Below are positions 45,925 through 56,610 of a stretch of 64,000 bases of DNA, one piece after another (position 1 is the stretch's first letter; each line of letters begins with the position of its first letter). Below the pieces are notes generated by a model. The model had not been told where the DNA came from. It ran no database searches and saw nothing but the letters and a program-made list of their open reading frames with translations. The stretch comes from Aspidiotus rigidus. Its lineage: Eukaryota; Arthropoda; Insecta; Hemiptera; Diaspididae. The stretch is taken from positions 558,001 to 622,000 of the forward strand of contig JAVHKY010000054.1 of assembly GCA_035079385.1 (NCBI GenBank), read 5' to 3'. Position numbers and translations under genes: made by a program.

Positions 45925-46308
45925 ACAAAAAAAAAAAAAATTGAAAAATGCGTGAATAAAATTATGCGATTCTAGAAATATTTTCGACGCTGATCACGAT
46001 GCCGTTAACCGTTTTTCAAAATTGGCTCTGGTTATCGAGAAATGATCATATCAAGTTTCCGCGAATCGTAGCGACGCGAAGTGAATGTTATCCAGCTATC
46101 GAATTTCGCAAGTACAAGAACGTATACGAATACCTACACTGTGCCTACACTACGCGTCTCGTCGCTACAATTCACGGGAACTTGATATACCTAATCATTT
46201 TTCGACTACCAGAGCCAAAAACGGTCAACGGCATCGTGATCAGCGTCGAAAATACTTCTAGAATGGTATGATTTCGTTCACGCATTTTTCATTTTTTTTT
46301 TTTTTTTG
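45925..46308. mobile_element. 384-bp foldback (perfectly centred inverted repeat) element
   Basis: The left arm from 45925 is the near-exact inverse of the right arm ending at 46308. GAAAAATGCGTGA at 45943 pairs with TCACGCATTTTTC ending 46290, ATTCTAGAA at 45969 with TTCTAGAAT ending 46264, and GACGCTGATCACGATGCC at 45986 with its inverse ending 46247. All three pairs share one centre (46116.5), so there are almost no net indels across arms of about 150 bp. The arms end in A-tract and T-tract. The ORF at 45999-46271 is a by-product. A transcript across it would form a long hairpin. Confidence 0.92.
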
Positions 46309-46950
46309 TGAAGTGGAATTGAAATTAGAAATTATTTCAATACAAAAGATGTTTTAGAGGGTTATTTTCAAGAAATGTCTACTACCCATCGTCCAATCTT
46401 GGTGTGCAAGGGGTAGAGAAACTGAAGACTAACTACAAGTCTTTGAAAAATTTTGAAGGTGGCCACGGGTCGAAGAGGGGCAACGACATTATATGAGAAG
46501 GCAAAAGTGGAAAAAATTCTGGAGATACAAGGAAGAGATAGTGAAAATTTGAAATAATTCTATAGGAGGAGTTAGTGTTAAAAGCTTTCATGTTTTCGAT
46601 TAAGTATGAGTATGATATGAATTATTTTAGAAAATTTGGACTTCAGTAATGAGAAGAACTTGGAAAAATTTTAGATTTCAATCTATACGGGCTACTTTAA
46701 AAAATTAGATGCCGTTGCAAGCTCTGCAACAGCGAGCGGGGAACCCGTATGTTCAATTTCGTTTGTATTCCTAAATGGCTTGAACTTTCTTCCCCACCAC
46801 CTCGAAGAAGTTTCCTTCTTAGGTGAAGTTCTAGGCGCGTTTTTTTTAATGTGGTATCCCCAATAGGCCTAATCCACAATTCTCCATACCAAATCCAATT
46901 TGACTCATAAAACAGGTTCCCTGCGTTCCTCGTTTAACTTTGTTAAGGAA
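46309..46950. other. Intergenic
   Basis: No supported gene. The minus ORF at 46697-46879 is short and unsupported. Confidence 0.45.
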
Positions 46951-47530
46951 GCCGTCAATTTTCTAAGTCCTTCTCCTATCATATAAGGCTTGGAGATCCA
47001 AATTTCTTCAAGTCCCCCTCATAAATATAGCTCGAGAGTGGAATTTTTTCAAGTCTTCTTCCTATCATATACATAGCTCAAGGGCCAAAATTTTTCCATC
47101 AACCTCGGTCGCGCCCGCGCTCGGGGATCAAAATTCTTTCCAAGCCCCCTCATATCATATAGAGCTCGGAGATCAAAATTCTTCTAAGTCCCTCTTCCTA
47201 TCATACATATAGCTCAAGGGCCACCATTTTTCCAATCCCCCCCCCCTCTCCATAACGTCATCAACCTCGCTTGCGCCCACGCTCGCGGACGAAAATTTCC
47301 TGAAAGTATCCCCTACAAATATATAGCGGACTCAAATTTCGACTCCTATCGTATACTGCATAGCTTAAGAGATGAAATTTTTCCAAGTCCCCCTCCTATA
47401 ATATATAGCTCATGATTCAAAAATCTTCTAAGTCCCCCTCCCCTCACCGTGAAGTCATCAACCTCGTGACGGCATCAAGCTCGCTCGCGCCTGCGCTCCG
47501 AAAATTTCCTAAAAGTACCCCCAATAAAAG
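46951..47530. repeat. Diverged minisatellite, about 55-75 bp units
   Basis: Words AAATTTTTCCAAGTCCCC, CCTATCATATA(T)AGCTC and AGCTCGGAGATC/CAAGGGCC recur at irregular spacing at least six times, mixed with GTCATCAACCTCG and CTCGCGCCCGCGCTC blocks that occur three times. Related words appear at 63440-63830, so this is a dispersed repeat family. Confidence 0.75.
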
Positions 47531-47839
47531 GGATAGCGGGTATCCCGCTAAAAAAATTCAATTTCCGGGCTGTTATTATGAAGAGTATGAGAAGAATTTT
47601 GACTATTATCGGAACTCATAATGAGTGAGTGAGGTGTAAGTAGAGCACTAATATTGAAAAACCCTTTCTCAAGAATTTCGACGTTTGAGATACAGGGTAC
47701 ATGAATAGCGGGATTTACAAAAATATCGATCCTCAAGTACTAAACCCTTCGTTGTGCAACTGGAGACCTTTTCTCATAACTGTCATTATACTATCCTGGC
47801 CAAACACAAGTATCATGAGTTCGGGCGCATCCTATGCTG

Positions 47840-48090
47840 GCGTATTATCCACTCTCTGTACGTATATTTTTTTCAATGCGCGAAGTAATATCCTGGAAAT
47901 CCGAATTCCTAGAAATATAAAAGTAAACAGTTTAGAAATAAATTTCATAATTTTGCATAATTTGTAAATAAATATAGCGTACCTTCGTTTTTAATTTTCT
48001 TCTTTGAAGAGAGGGACATCGGGACTCCCATTTTCTTTGAGGAGTGACATCGAATACTAAAACTTCACCAGTAGAATCATCTAGAGAGAT
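47840..48090 (-). pseudogene. 3'-end paralogue of the DUF4806-like gene
   Basis: Plus-strand DNA at 47785-47980 aligns by eye with 49130-49320, which holds the last exon of the intact gene (shared ACTATCCTGG, GCATCCT, TATCCAC, ATTCCT and ATAATTTGT words in order). On the minus strand an acceptor at about 47911 opens a stretch starting NSDFQDITSRIEKN that stops after about 20 codons, against NLDIIQNRLDAFEKK in the intact gene. An upstream exon-like stretch at about 47990-48085 encodes STGEVLVFDVTPQRKWESR. The N-terminal exons are absent. Confidence 0.45.
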
Positions 48091-48309
48091 GAAAAACAAA
48101 TACAAACTTAATTAAAAAGTTTGATCATTGCACACAATAATACCTATACAAGTCGAATTTTTCTGCACTTAACTTTTTTGTACTGAAATATTGCAAAGGC
48201 TTATAGATGACCCCCGTTTTTATTCGGACAACTCGTAGGTTCTTGTACAGCCAAGCTTTCAAAGGTTAGTTCAATCCGCGTAGCCCCATCAGAATCCCCG
48301 TACAATCAG

Positions 48310-48610
48310 ATGACCTCTCTTATCTTCCTCGACCTCTGTGGAATCTGCTTCCTTCCGTTTTTTGATTTCAGAGAGCATAGTAGATTCCAATTGTCTTCTT
48401 CAAATTCTAGATACGTGCTGTATCTCTTCCGCAGTTCTCAAGCTTCTCATTTATCCATCAAAATCCTAAAAGTTTAAGTTACACCAAAAAAAAAAAAATT
48501 AAGGAAGTATTTGAATACAAACTAAGAACAATACATTGAATATTATACACATGTATGAAATTTTTGTTAGAGCAATGAGAAGAGGTTTCCAGTTACGTAA
48601 ACATGTTTGT
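48310..48610 (-). pseudogene. Duplicated exon segment, copy 2 (frame broken)
   Basis: Homologous to 45590-45860, including flanking non-coding DNA. The helical frame seen in copy 1 is interrupted here by a frameshift and a stop. It supports duplication of at least 270 bp between these places. Confidence 0.45.
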
Positions 48611-49153
48611 GATTTTCAAGTTTCATGGTAGATTAAAATTAAAGATCAATTTATTACAAAACCTTTGAAATTTATTTTTGAGAGACGTCAGCCATCCACC
48701 GTTTGACATCGGTCTCCGAGAAAATGTTGAGAATTAGATATTATGACATGTAGAAATTGATTTCAAATTTCAAGCTGTAAATTTAGAGATTAACGCTTGG
48801 AATAATTTTGATTTTCGAGCGATCGATCATACAAATGGTGGGATTATATACAGAAGGGGGAGGTGGCCCCATCCTCCTTCAATTCCGTAGATACAATTTT
48901 CCGACGGGGGGTATCTTTTCCCCTATTATCGTTGTTTTTGTATCCAAGCAAAAAAATGGGCAAAAAGACGGTAAAAAACGGGAAAAAATTGTAATGGGTC
49001 ATGCCATCGCTCGCCTCCTCTATTAATGTTATTAATAAAACAAAAATTCTTTTTCGCTCCTTTGTCTTGAAAATCATTTTTAGGTACCAAACTTTGTTTG
49101 GGCAAGTAGAAAACCTCTCATTACTGGTTGTATACTATCCTGGTTAGAATATA
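48611..49153. other. Intergenic between paralogue and DUF4806-like gene
   Basis: ORFs on both strands at 48808-49077 (containing a PTGGIFSPIIVVF frame) have no support. The region downstream of the stop at 49154 is probably 3' UTR. Confidence 0.4.
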
Positions 49154-51471
49154 TCAAAACGCATCCTGCATAGTTGTGTCATCCACACTGTTGATGAATT
49201 TTTTCTCAAAGGCATCTAGTCTGTTCTGTATAATATCCAAATTCCTGAAAATTCCATAGATTAACAGGTTCAAAATGAATTGATCTTCGTAATCTTGTAT
49301 AATTTGTCGAAAAATTTAATATACTCACTTCTTTGATTCTTTTCCTAAATTACTGCGATGGTCGATCGCCGCCGTCGGTGAGAGGAGCAACACCTGACAT
49401 TTCCACAATGGCATCTTCTGATAGAAAAAAAAAATAAATATTATGTAGGTACATATGTACGGCAATATTGAGTATTATTGATTCACGTAAGTTCAATTGT
49501 ATTATTGCTTAAAATATGCACCTGATGTTGATCCTGAGTCAGGAAAAAGGCGTCGGTTTGCGTTTACCAAAGGCGATGTCGATTTTTTCTTATTTTTTGC
49601 CCGACCGACTTTTGTGAAACCCGAATGCAGAAATTTTTTGACGCACTCATAGAATATATCTTCGCTCACTCTTTCATCTTTTCTTTGAACAAAATCTGTC
49701 AGATAAAAAATCGATATCATTAATTTGAACCCGTGAAGTTTCAATCAAATTGCCGTATTTCATTAAAATCTCAGTGTATGAAAAATTATAAGAATGATCA
49801 CTATTGTTGTTTCATTAAAGTTATGTTATACTGACCGAAAATTATTTTTGCTATTTCGCTATTTTTGATTGCGAATTTATCCTTCTCTTTAGTTCCTATA
49901 AGGTTGGTCACTTGACATGCTGCATCGGCCGGTGCAATTTCTTTGAAGCAGCGAGATACAAATAAATTTTTGATGGGTGGCAATGTTAAATTACAGAGCG
50001 TACACGTTCTTTCTAGCATACGGATCTGAAAAATAGGAGAAAATACACAACGTAACAAAACTACTCGTACACAATTTATCAAAACTATCTTTACAATATT
50101 TTTTTCATTCAACCAGTTTAGTCCCCACGTATAGACCCTTTTGTCTAAATACTTACCACGCGTAATTTTGTGTTCTCGCTGGTTTTCAATTTCTCTTCCA
50201 GTTGTCTCCAATCTTCCACAGTGGTTAACGGTAAACAAAGAAACTTTCGCAGGTCTGTGCTGGTGGTAGGGGTTGAAGATTTGTTCGGAGTTCTTCCTTT
50301 ATGCGAGGGAGTCGTAGCAGCGCTATTGTTTCCTTCATTTTATTGATAAAACATAATATTAGTATTATAAACAGAATAGCATTGCTTTAATAGTTTTAAA
50401 CGTCCACATTAGCACTGCACCAAATTAATGCAGGCTGAGTCTAATATCTCACCTTTTCTTCGATTTTGTCTTCTCCGTAAATTGAAAATCATTTTCTTCA
50501 TCTTCCTCAACTCGTCTAGCACCTCTTCATGATTTTTTTTCATTTCGGCTACAATCACGTCGAGGGAACCCGATGATTGTGGTAACAAAGACAATGGTAT
50601 TTGAGAGGGTACGTTTTGCGATGGAGGAACCGAGGATTCATTATGAGAAAGATCAGTGTCTGATGGTGAAATGGAGGCAGGTGAAATAAAGGAATTTGTT
50701 GTCGGTGACGAGAGTGATGACGTGTTGGATGACTGGATTACATTACTGGTGGTTCCGAAATTGAATCTCGAATCTATGTTTATTTGACTCAGGGTAACCG
50801 ATAATTGTGAGTTTTGCAACTGCACTCGCTTTGCCGGCTTTTGACTAGTTATCTTTGTCTCAGGGGATAAATTTATCGAACTACCTGGAGACAAAGATGC
50901 TGCTCCTTTCGTCATGGTACCGATTTTTCTATAGGCTTCTCTTGTAGTGGCTGAAAATAACAAAGAAGGAAAAAAAGGTATCAGTGGGAGAAAGTGAACG
51001 TCTTTTCATTTATTTTTTCTTCCTTTCGTTTTCATAACAATATTGCTTTACTTTTCATTTTGTAAGTAATGCAGTTTTTCTTACAAAAAAAATGTTAAGA
51101 CAACATCAATACTTACCACAATTATAGTAAATTTTTCGGAGTGTGTAACTTCCCCATACACAAGTTTTTGGGACTTGTGCTCTCTCCTCGTCTTGATCGT
51201 TATCGTACTTGGGCATTATATAACCCACTGATGCTGGAGGAAGGAATGGTGTGGACACGGCATCGGAGGTAAACTTGTTTGTGTTGGTATCCTTCGAAGG
51301 ATACCACACAAGGCTTCTCTCTAAGTCAATCCATAATCTGTGGGCGACATAGACCCCGATTTGGGTATCGTCGCGAACAACGGCATATGGCAACTCCAGT
51401 TTCTTCGAAGGTACATTCGATGAAAATTTATCTTCTGGAAACGGAGTACCCCTAATTACTTTGGTCGCCAT
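49154..51471 (-). CDS. DUF4806-like protein, seven exons, intact
   Basis: Exons (high to low): 51471-51117, 50950-50453, 50332-50157, 50025-49836, 49695-49522, 49417-49354, 49244-49154. Every junction is GT/AG and the phases (1,1,0,1,1,2) agree; the coding length is 1548 bp, that is 515 residues plus stop. Exon 1 has LELPYAVVRDD and an LWIDLERSLVWYPS stretch, as in the N-terminal domain of many hemipteran uncharacterised proteins. Exon 2 is Ser/Thr-rich and ends in a coiled coil (VIVAEMKKNHEEVLDELRKM). Exons 3-5 look like DUF4806 (LPLTTVEDWRQLEEKL, then ACQVTNLIGTKEK and VSEDIFYECVKKFL). The last exon is helical (NLDIIQNRLDAFEKKF). It lies about 380 bp from, and in the same direction as, the 780-aa transposase-like ORF. 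Biochemical function unknown. Confidence 0.8.
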
Positions 51472-51591
51472 AGTCGTACTAAAACGAAAAAAAGTGACAA
51501 ATTAAATTTAAATGGAAAAAATCTTTCAAGAACATGATGAATTTGGTTCCCCAATTGGATTAGGTACTTGCTCCAGTCAAACCCCCCCTAC

Positions 51592-51755
51592 ACTCTTTTT
51601 TTCGCCGACCTAACTTCCCGCTGGGATTGGTTACCACAACCTTCCGTTAGGTTACTCGGCTGGGGCACCATGTGTACACTCTTTTGTTAGCCGACCTAAC
51701 TTCCCGCTGGGATTGGTTACCACAACCTTCGGTTAGGTTACTCGGCTTAACAGAG
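51592..51755. repeat. Two direct copies of an 86-bp hairpin-forming unit
   Basis: GCCGACCTAACTTCCC recurs at 51604 and 51690. Within each unit GCCGA..CCTAAC pairs with GTTAGG....TCGGC, so each copy can fold into a hairpin with about 11 paired bases. It lies in the gap between the DUF4806-like gene and the transposase-like gene. Confidence 0.8.
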
Positions 51756-51847
51756 GCACCACGCGAGTGCGGGGTAGGAGTGGAGAGGCTCTGTGATTGG
51801 GGGCAACCCCATGGAGTGTGAAGCAAAATATATGGTGACCTAATTAG

Positions 51848-54190
51848 CTACATGTGAAGAAAAGTAGCCAACACTATGTCCTCATTTAGAGGCATACCTA
51901 CACATTTCTTATACTTAAGAACAGTAAATGAGGTTAAAACTGCTTCAAGAACTTCACTGTTAATTGCTCTTACAACTCCTACGTTCCTCGATTGAAATGG
52001 TTTTACGTATAAATCTTGTACATTCTTATATGCGCACAACTGTAGGAAAATTTCCTTGGTATCTGCATGGCATAGGATACGTTTTACTTGAGCATACTGG
52101 TTCTCAAATAGACAGTAGCTGTCACCAATTCTGTCTGTTCTTAAAATGAAATTTTTGTGAATCAATACCTCATAACATTCATAGAGAACATTATTCACTG
52201 TTAAATTCTTCTGCTTCTTTTTCAACTCTAATTCTTTAGCTTCAGCCGTATTTGAGTCTTTCTCATCAAATTGGCGGGCAAACATCAGTGACAAATAAGT
52301 ATTTAAAACTTGTTCCAACGGCCGGTATCCGGAATGAGGATACCGCTTCAATTTTCCTAAGAAATTTTCAAATGGAAACGAACTGAAATGATCCAAGGAA
52401 CCAAATTGTAAGTAATCATAAGGTAGATGAATGAGGTTGTGCACATTATGAGACACAAATTCTTCCCCGTAAACCACTTCAAAATCCTGCACAAGTGCCT
52501 TGAAATATTTTGTGACCAAATTCACCATGTCCAGTTTCTCAGTAGCTCCCTCAGAAGTGCATTCCTGGCACAAAAGACGCGCGCAAGCGCTTAGCGTCAC
52601 AAATTGTAGCATAATGTGTGGTTGAAGACAGTCTTGTAGCACAGTCGCACCAAAATATAACAAAAAATCTCTGTACTGTGTACACTTCATTTTTTTATAG
52701 TTCCGTAAATCTTCTGGACGACGCTGAAACTCCATTGGGCAATATGTCTTAGCCAGGATTTTCAACCTGTCGGAAATAATTTTCACTGAGCTATCTTCAT
52801 TTTTTTTTCTTTTGACAAAAAACTTTGATTTCCCCTTTTCCATCCACCAGGTTACCGTTCTTTTTGTCAGACCTGCCAGTAATAAATGCATATAATCGAG
52901 AGGTACGCGAACTACAATATCAAAATGTGGTATTCGTGCCAACTCGCTTCTTCTTTTGTGGTACTTTCTCACGGAAACGTCATCATTTTCATTGTTCAAC
53001 TCTAGAATAATATTATCTCCATCGTCTTCATCATCCACATCGTAAGCATCAGCCTCTCCTAATCTAAGAGTTATATATTCGTCATTTCCAATTGTAACGT
53101 CGTCATTCCTTATAAATAAGTCATCTTCGTTCACGTCATCTAATTCTTCGGGTGCGTAATTATCCCGCGAGTAATTTTCCTTTTTCTTTTGAATTTGGTC
53201 ACCGATATCATCCCAAGTTACTTCTCTATATTCTTCGGGACATCGCAGAGGCGCATCAAATTCTCCCGGCAAACAGACCTTTCTATTTGATCCTAACTTT
53301 CCTCGGATTTTACAGCGAGAGCAGCTATAGTATCCCGCATGTCCTTTGGTGCAGAGAATGAAGCTTTTTGCTGGTACGTCAGTAATAATCTTATCAAGTA
53401 TGAATTCGTAGCGCTTCGAACCACCTTTACCATCAACTAAATCAACGTATGCTTCTCCTTTCTCTTCTTCACGCTTATTTTCATAAAATGATACTATCTC
53501 GTCAACAAACTGCTTCAAATATTCGTTAGAATCAAAGGGTTTATCTTTTCCAAAGTATAATCCGATTATAAAAACTCCATCTTCCTGATCATTTACACGC
53601 CCGAGAATAGGCCAAAAACCTTTACCTCCCGATTTGAATGCGGGAAGTCCGTCCACATTCACCGTTAATCGTAGAACGTCAGCCTCTGGATTGAACAAGC
53701 GACAGCCAGGCAATTCCAACATTTCTTTAATCCCAAGATATGCAAATTGACCTGGCATCAAAGTACTTATTTTGATGAAACTTCTGAATTGAGCTCCCGG
53801 TATCAAAGTCTGACTGCTCAATGGCAATTCGGAAATAGTTTCTTCGGTAAAGTTCTTGAGGATGTGCAACAACTTATTGACTGCCATTTTTGTCACGTTG
53901 GACTCGATAGCCCACCTAATTAGCGCTATCATATCTTTCGCCACATTTCCATCGATATCTTTTTCCTGTATTTTTCTTCTTTTATCCAAAAATGCCGAAC
54001 GTAGATTATTTTTAGGTTGAGAGGAATTAAGTGGCTCTTGAGACTGAACGTAGGAAGAATTTTGGAATTGATCATTTAATGAAATATTTCGAGAGTTTTC
54101 TTCAACAACAGCTGTCAAATTGACGACATTTGCATTACTGGTCACTGGACTTTCCGGATCTGAAATATCAACCTGAGTAAAATCATTCAT
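51848..54190 (-). CDS. Transposase-like protein (780 aa), intact, single exon
   Basis: ATG to stop with no break. Segments in order match a transposase-like family that I recall as widely amplified in hemipterans: LTVNVDGLPAFKSGGKGFWP (about 175-195), FIIGLYFGKDKPFDSNEYL, CTKGHAGYYSCSRC with a HxxYxxCxxC zinc site (about 285), VRVPLDYMHLLLAGLTKR (about 440), RDFLLYFGATVLQD (about 530) and HFSSFPFENFLGKLKRYPHS (about 610). The conserved Asp in NVDGLP and in PLDYMH and the Glu in PFENFL could form a DDE site; that assignment is inference. An acidic insert (DDVDDEDDGDN) lies near 395. The superfamily (CACTA-, KDZ- or Harbinger-related) is not decided. No terminal inverted repeats were found. Confidence 0.75.
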   Translation of the reverse strand: MNDFTQVDISDPESPVTSNANVVNLTAVVEENSRNISLNDQFQNSSYVQSQEPLNSSQPKNNLRSAFLDKRRKIQEKDIDGNVAKDMIALIRWAIESNVTKMAVNKLLHILKNFTEETISELPLSSQTLIPGAQFRSFIKISTLMPGQFAYLGIKEMLELPGCRLFNPEADVLRLTVNVDGLPAFKSGGKGFWPILGRVNDQEDGVFIIGLYFGKDKPFDSNEYLKQFVDEIVSFYENKREEEKGEAYVDLVDGKGGSKRYEFILDKIITDVPAKSFILCTKGHAGYYSCSRCKIRGKLGSNRKVCLPGEFDAPLRCPEEYREVTWDDIGDQIQKKKENYSRDNYAPEELDDVNEDDLFIRNDDVTIGNDEYITLRLGEADAYDVDDEDDGDNIILELNNENDDVSVRKYHKRRSELARIPHFDIVVRVPLDYMHLLLAGLTKRTVTWWMEKGKSKFFVKRKKNEDSSVKIISDRLKILAKTYCPMEFQRRPEDLRNYKKMKCTQYRDFLLYFGATVLQDCLQPHIMLQFVTLSACARLLCQECTSEGATEKLDMVNLVTKYFKALVQDFEVVYGEEFVSHNVHNLIHLPYDYLQFGSLDHFSSFPFENFLGKLKRYPHSGYRPLEQVLNTYLSLMFARQFDEKDSNTAEAKELELKKKQKNLTVNNVLYECYEVLIHKNFILRTDRIGDSYCLFENQYAQVKRILCHADTKEIFLQLCAYKNVQDLYVKPFQSRNVGVVRAINSEVLEAVLTSFTVLKYKKCVGMPLNEDIVLATFLHM

Positions 54191-55380
54191 TGAAGTATGC
54201 GTAGATACCTACATAAATTATGAGGATTTCACATGAACTTCTCATCTTTGACAGAATCCAACGCAATCAGAAGTCGACATACCTACGTATATACATTACA
54301 CTCCATGAAAAGCAATCATTTTGGTGATATTTTCCGAAGAAAAGTATGTAAATAAAAAATTAGAGCGCGAATAAAAATGAAGTGCTGTTAAATTTCTCAT
54401 ACTAAAATATTGACTTCCAGTTGAATTTCACGACTTTGATAAAGAAGTATTTAGAATGTGTCATCCTCTAAAAAATGAGCGGACGGATTTTCCTTTTCTC
54501 AAAGAAAATTAAAATTCTATATTACACTGGAAAATTCATTAATACGGGGAACGAAAAAATAATAAATAAATGGAGCGTTATTTGGGTCAGACATCTTTGT
54601 ATTGTAAAACAAAATAAGGTCGCCTTTCCTCAACGAGAACCTGTTCCCAACTATTCTTAGTTTAAATTCTGTCATCTTTCCAAAAATGAATACCTAGAAA
54701 TATTCAAGGTAGCTGATAATGACATTGAAACGTCGGACCGTTTTAAGCAATAAAGTGGAAATAAAAACTGATTTTCCTCTTATTTTAGAGTTTCTTTTAT
54801 TTCAATTGAAAATTTTTGCTGCGCGTGAAGGTATAAGAGTAAGAAAAAGATGATTATTTTTTTCAGCTGGTCCTTTATTTTCATCACTTATCAAATTTTG
54901 TTTCAACAAATACAAGAAAAATTATTCATATTTTCGTAAGCAATTGAAAGTAATTTAATAGGCTACCTGACGTAATGTAAAATGCAACGGGTCAACTAGA
55001 GAAAAATTGAAGTGAAATCCTTAAAATGCCCACTTAATCGACATTATCATAAGTTCGTCTTCTGCAAGTTGTACGTTGTCGAATCTGTAGTAGCTGTATT
55101 ATTATCAATAGGTATCACATTATTACCATTATTATTTGTTCCTTCTCCTCCTCTGCCGTACAAAGTTAAATTGACATACATACAAAATAACCATCATGGA
55201 AAAGAATCAAAACAAATTGAAAAATGCGTTTGGAAGAAGATCAGATCACTACAGTTGCTCTCCAGTTTCAGCTTTCAATGTAGAATTTAATAATAATAGT
55301 AATAATTTAATAGTTTCCTTCCAGAAGGTTTCGTTTCTCACGTGCATAACTTATACGACAATAGTATATTACGCTATGAG
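54191..55380. other. Intergenic
   Basis: Plus ORFs at 54475-54660 and 55012-55531 lack support: the second crosses a hairpin and a GC-rich patch. No splice-consistent gene was seen. Confidence 0.4.
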
Positions 55381-55474
55381 GGACGGAGGAGAGCGATTTC
55401 TATACGAGCGCTTTGGCGACCTGAGCCGCGGCGAGGGCCGCCATGCAGCGCGAGTATATCGCTTTCCTCCGTCC
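55381..55474. repeat. 94-bp GC-rich hairpin
   Basis: GGACGGAGGAGAGCGAT at 55381 is the near inverse of ATCGCTTTCCTCCGTCC ending 55474. The loop holds CTGAGCCGCGGCGAGGGC. It abuts the inverted-repeat element at 55490 and could be its outer part. Confidence 0.8.
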
Positions 55475-55489
55475 ACGTGTGGCGTACGC

Positions 55490-55745
55490 TATTTTTCGGT
55501 TCACACAAATAAAAACGCAAGTGCGAGATGATCTATAACTAAAATTTTCACTTTTTTATTAGAGCATCATAACATTGTTGATGGAAACACACATAGAATA
55601 ACGAAATTGTAATTTTCTTACAATTGATGAACACAAGGAAAAATTCGAGTGTTATATTGCGCGCATGCGCGCAACCCAACTCTTCGAGCCCTAAAGTAAA
55701 AAAACGCGCGAAGGAACGCGTTTTTATTCATGTGAACCGAAAAAT
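55490..55745. mobile_element. 256-bp MITE-like element with 28-bp inverted ends
   Basis: The left end TATTTTTCGGTTCACA...AATAAAAACGC (55490-55517) is the inverse of 55718-55745, with about three mismatches. Inside are a GCGCGCATGCGCGC palindrome and CGCGCGAAGGAACGCG. No ORF. The target duplication is not clear, so the class is unknown. Confidence 0.7.
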
Positions 55746-56129
55746 AAATCGTTGTCGCATATACAACAAAAAAAATTGTCGTAAATGCGTTTGGGTGTGA
55801 TAGTAGCGGTGCGTGATTACAAAGCTTCTAAGTAATACACTGACAACTAATTGCGTGGAAAACCTAGCATTGGTGATCGGTTGTTTTGTATAATTATGTA
55901 TTTAACTTTGTACGGCAGTCCTGTAATGGTGCAACTCAACTGAAAGCAAAAGGGATTTACTTTTCACTGAGGCAGATAACAATAGCATGGTGTATGTGTT
56001 CTGAAACACGCTATTTATGGACTGTAATATAATTTTTCAGTACTTTTGGCAAAGAATAAAAACTGAGAATCCGTAAAATCCGTGCTCAGCGTCATTGTAA
56101 TAATAGGTACTCTTGATTCATACTCATAC
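55746..56129. other. Intergenic or intron of the exon at 56130-56279
   Basis: No gene seen. If the exon at 56130-56279 is real, this is downstream intron sequence. Confidence 0.4.
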
Positions 56130-56279
56130 CTCTCGAATAGCATATTCTTCATTTGCTAATTCAATAGCTCTATCGCGTCTTGCTCTGTAATAGAACGTAT
56201 CTTTTTTACAACGTTTCCCATTATATACGAAGAAATCTTCTCCATTCTCTGTCCCGACAAAGGTATCTGAGTTTTCCAT
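56130..56279 (-). CDS. Putative first coding exon of an unrecognised gene
   Basis: It starts at ATG 56279, runs exactly 50 codons and ends at a GTATGA donor (phase 0). It encodes MENSDTFVGTENGEDFF then KRCKKDTFYYRARRDRAIEL and ANEEYAIRE, an ordinary protein composition. An acceptor-like GCAG lies about 7 bases before the ATG. No continuing exon was found on the minus strand within 700 bp. It is too short for the usual ORF cut-off and might be an orphan. Confidence 0.4.
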
Positions 56280-56610
56280 TATAATCTGCGTTCAGAAAAA
56301 ATAGTGATGTCGCACGGTTTATTTTACCAAATTTTTAGAACCAAACGAATGAAGCAAGTTTTATGAAGAAAAATGCAGTGCGTTTGTGAGTCGCGTAAAT
56401 GTTTTCAAATGTGGAAGAGGGCAAGAAAATGTTTTTTCTTGAATTTGTGTATAGGTAATCTACCTATAAAACAGCCTAGAAATATTGTTTATCAAAAAAA
56501 TTTCGTATTACTTGAGTCATATTGAAGCACTGAGAATTTAGAAAGAGCTACCTATACAACATAACTTCATAAAATTATTGAAATGAACAAAACCCGTACT
56601 CTGGTTCTTA

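Noticed and set aside
45999..46271. 90-codon plus ORF
   Set aside because: It lies wholly inside the foldback palindrome and is a by-product of it.
51964..53361. Plus-strand ORFs of 61-69 codons
   Set aside because: Shadows of the 780-aa transposase-like ORF.
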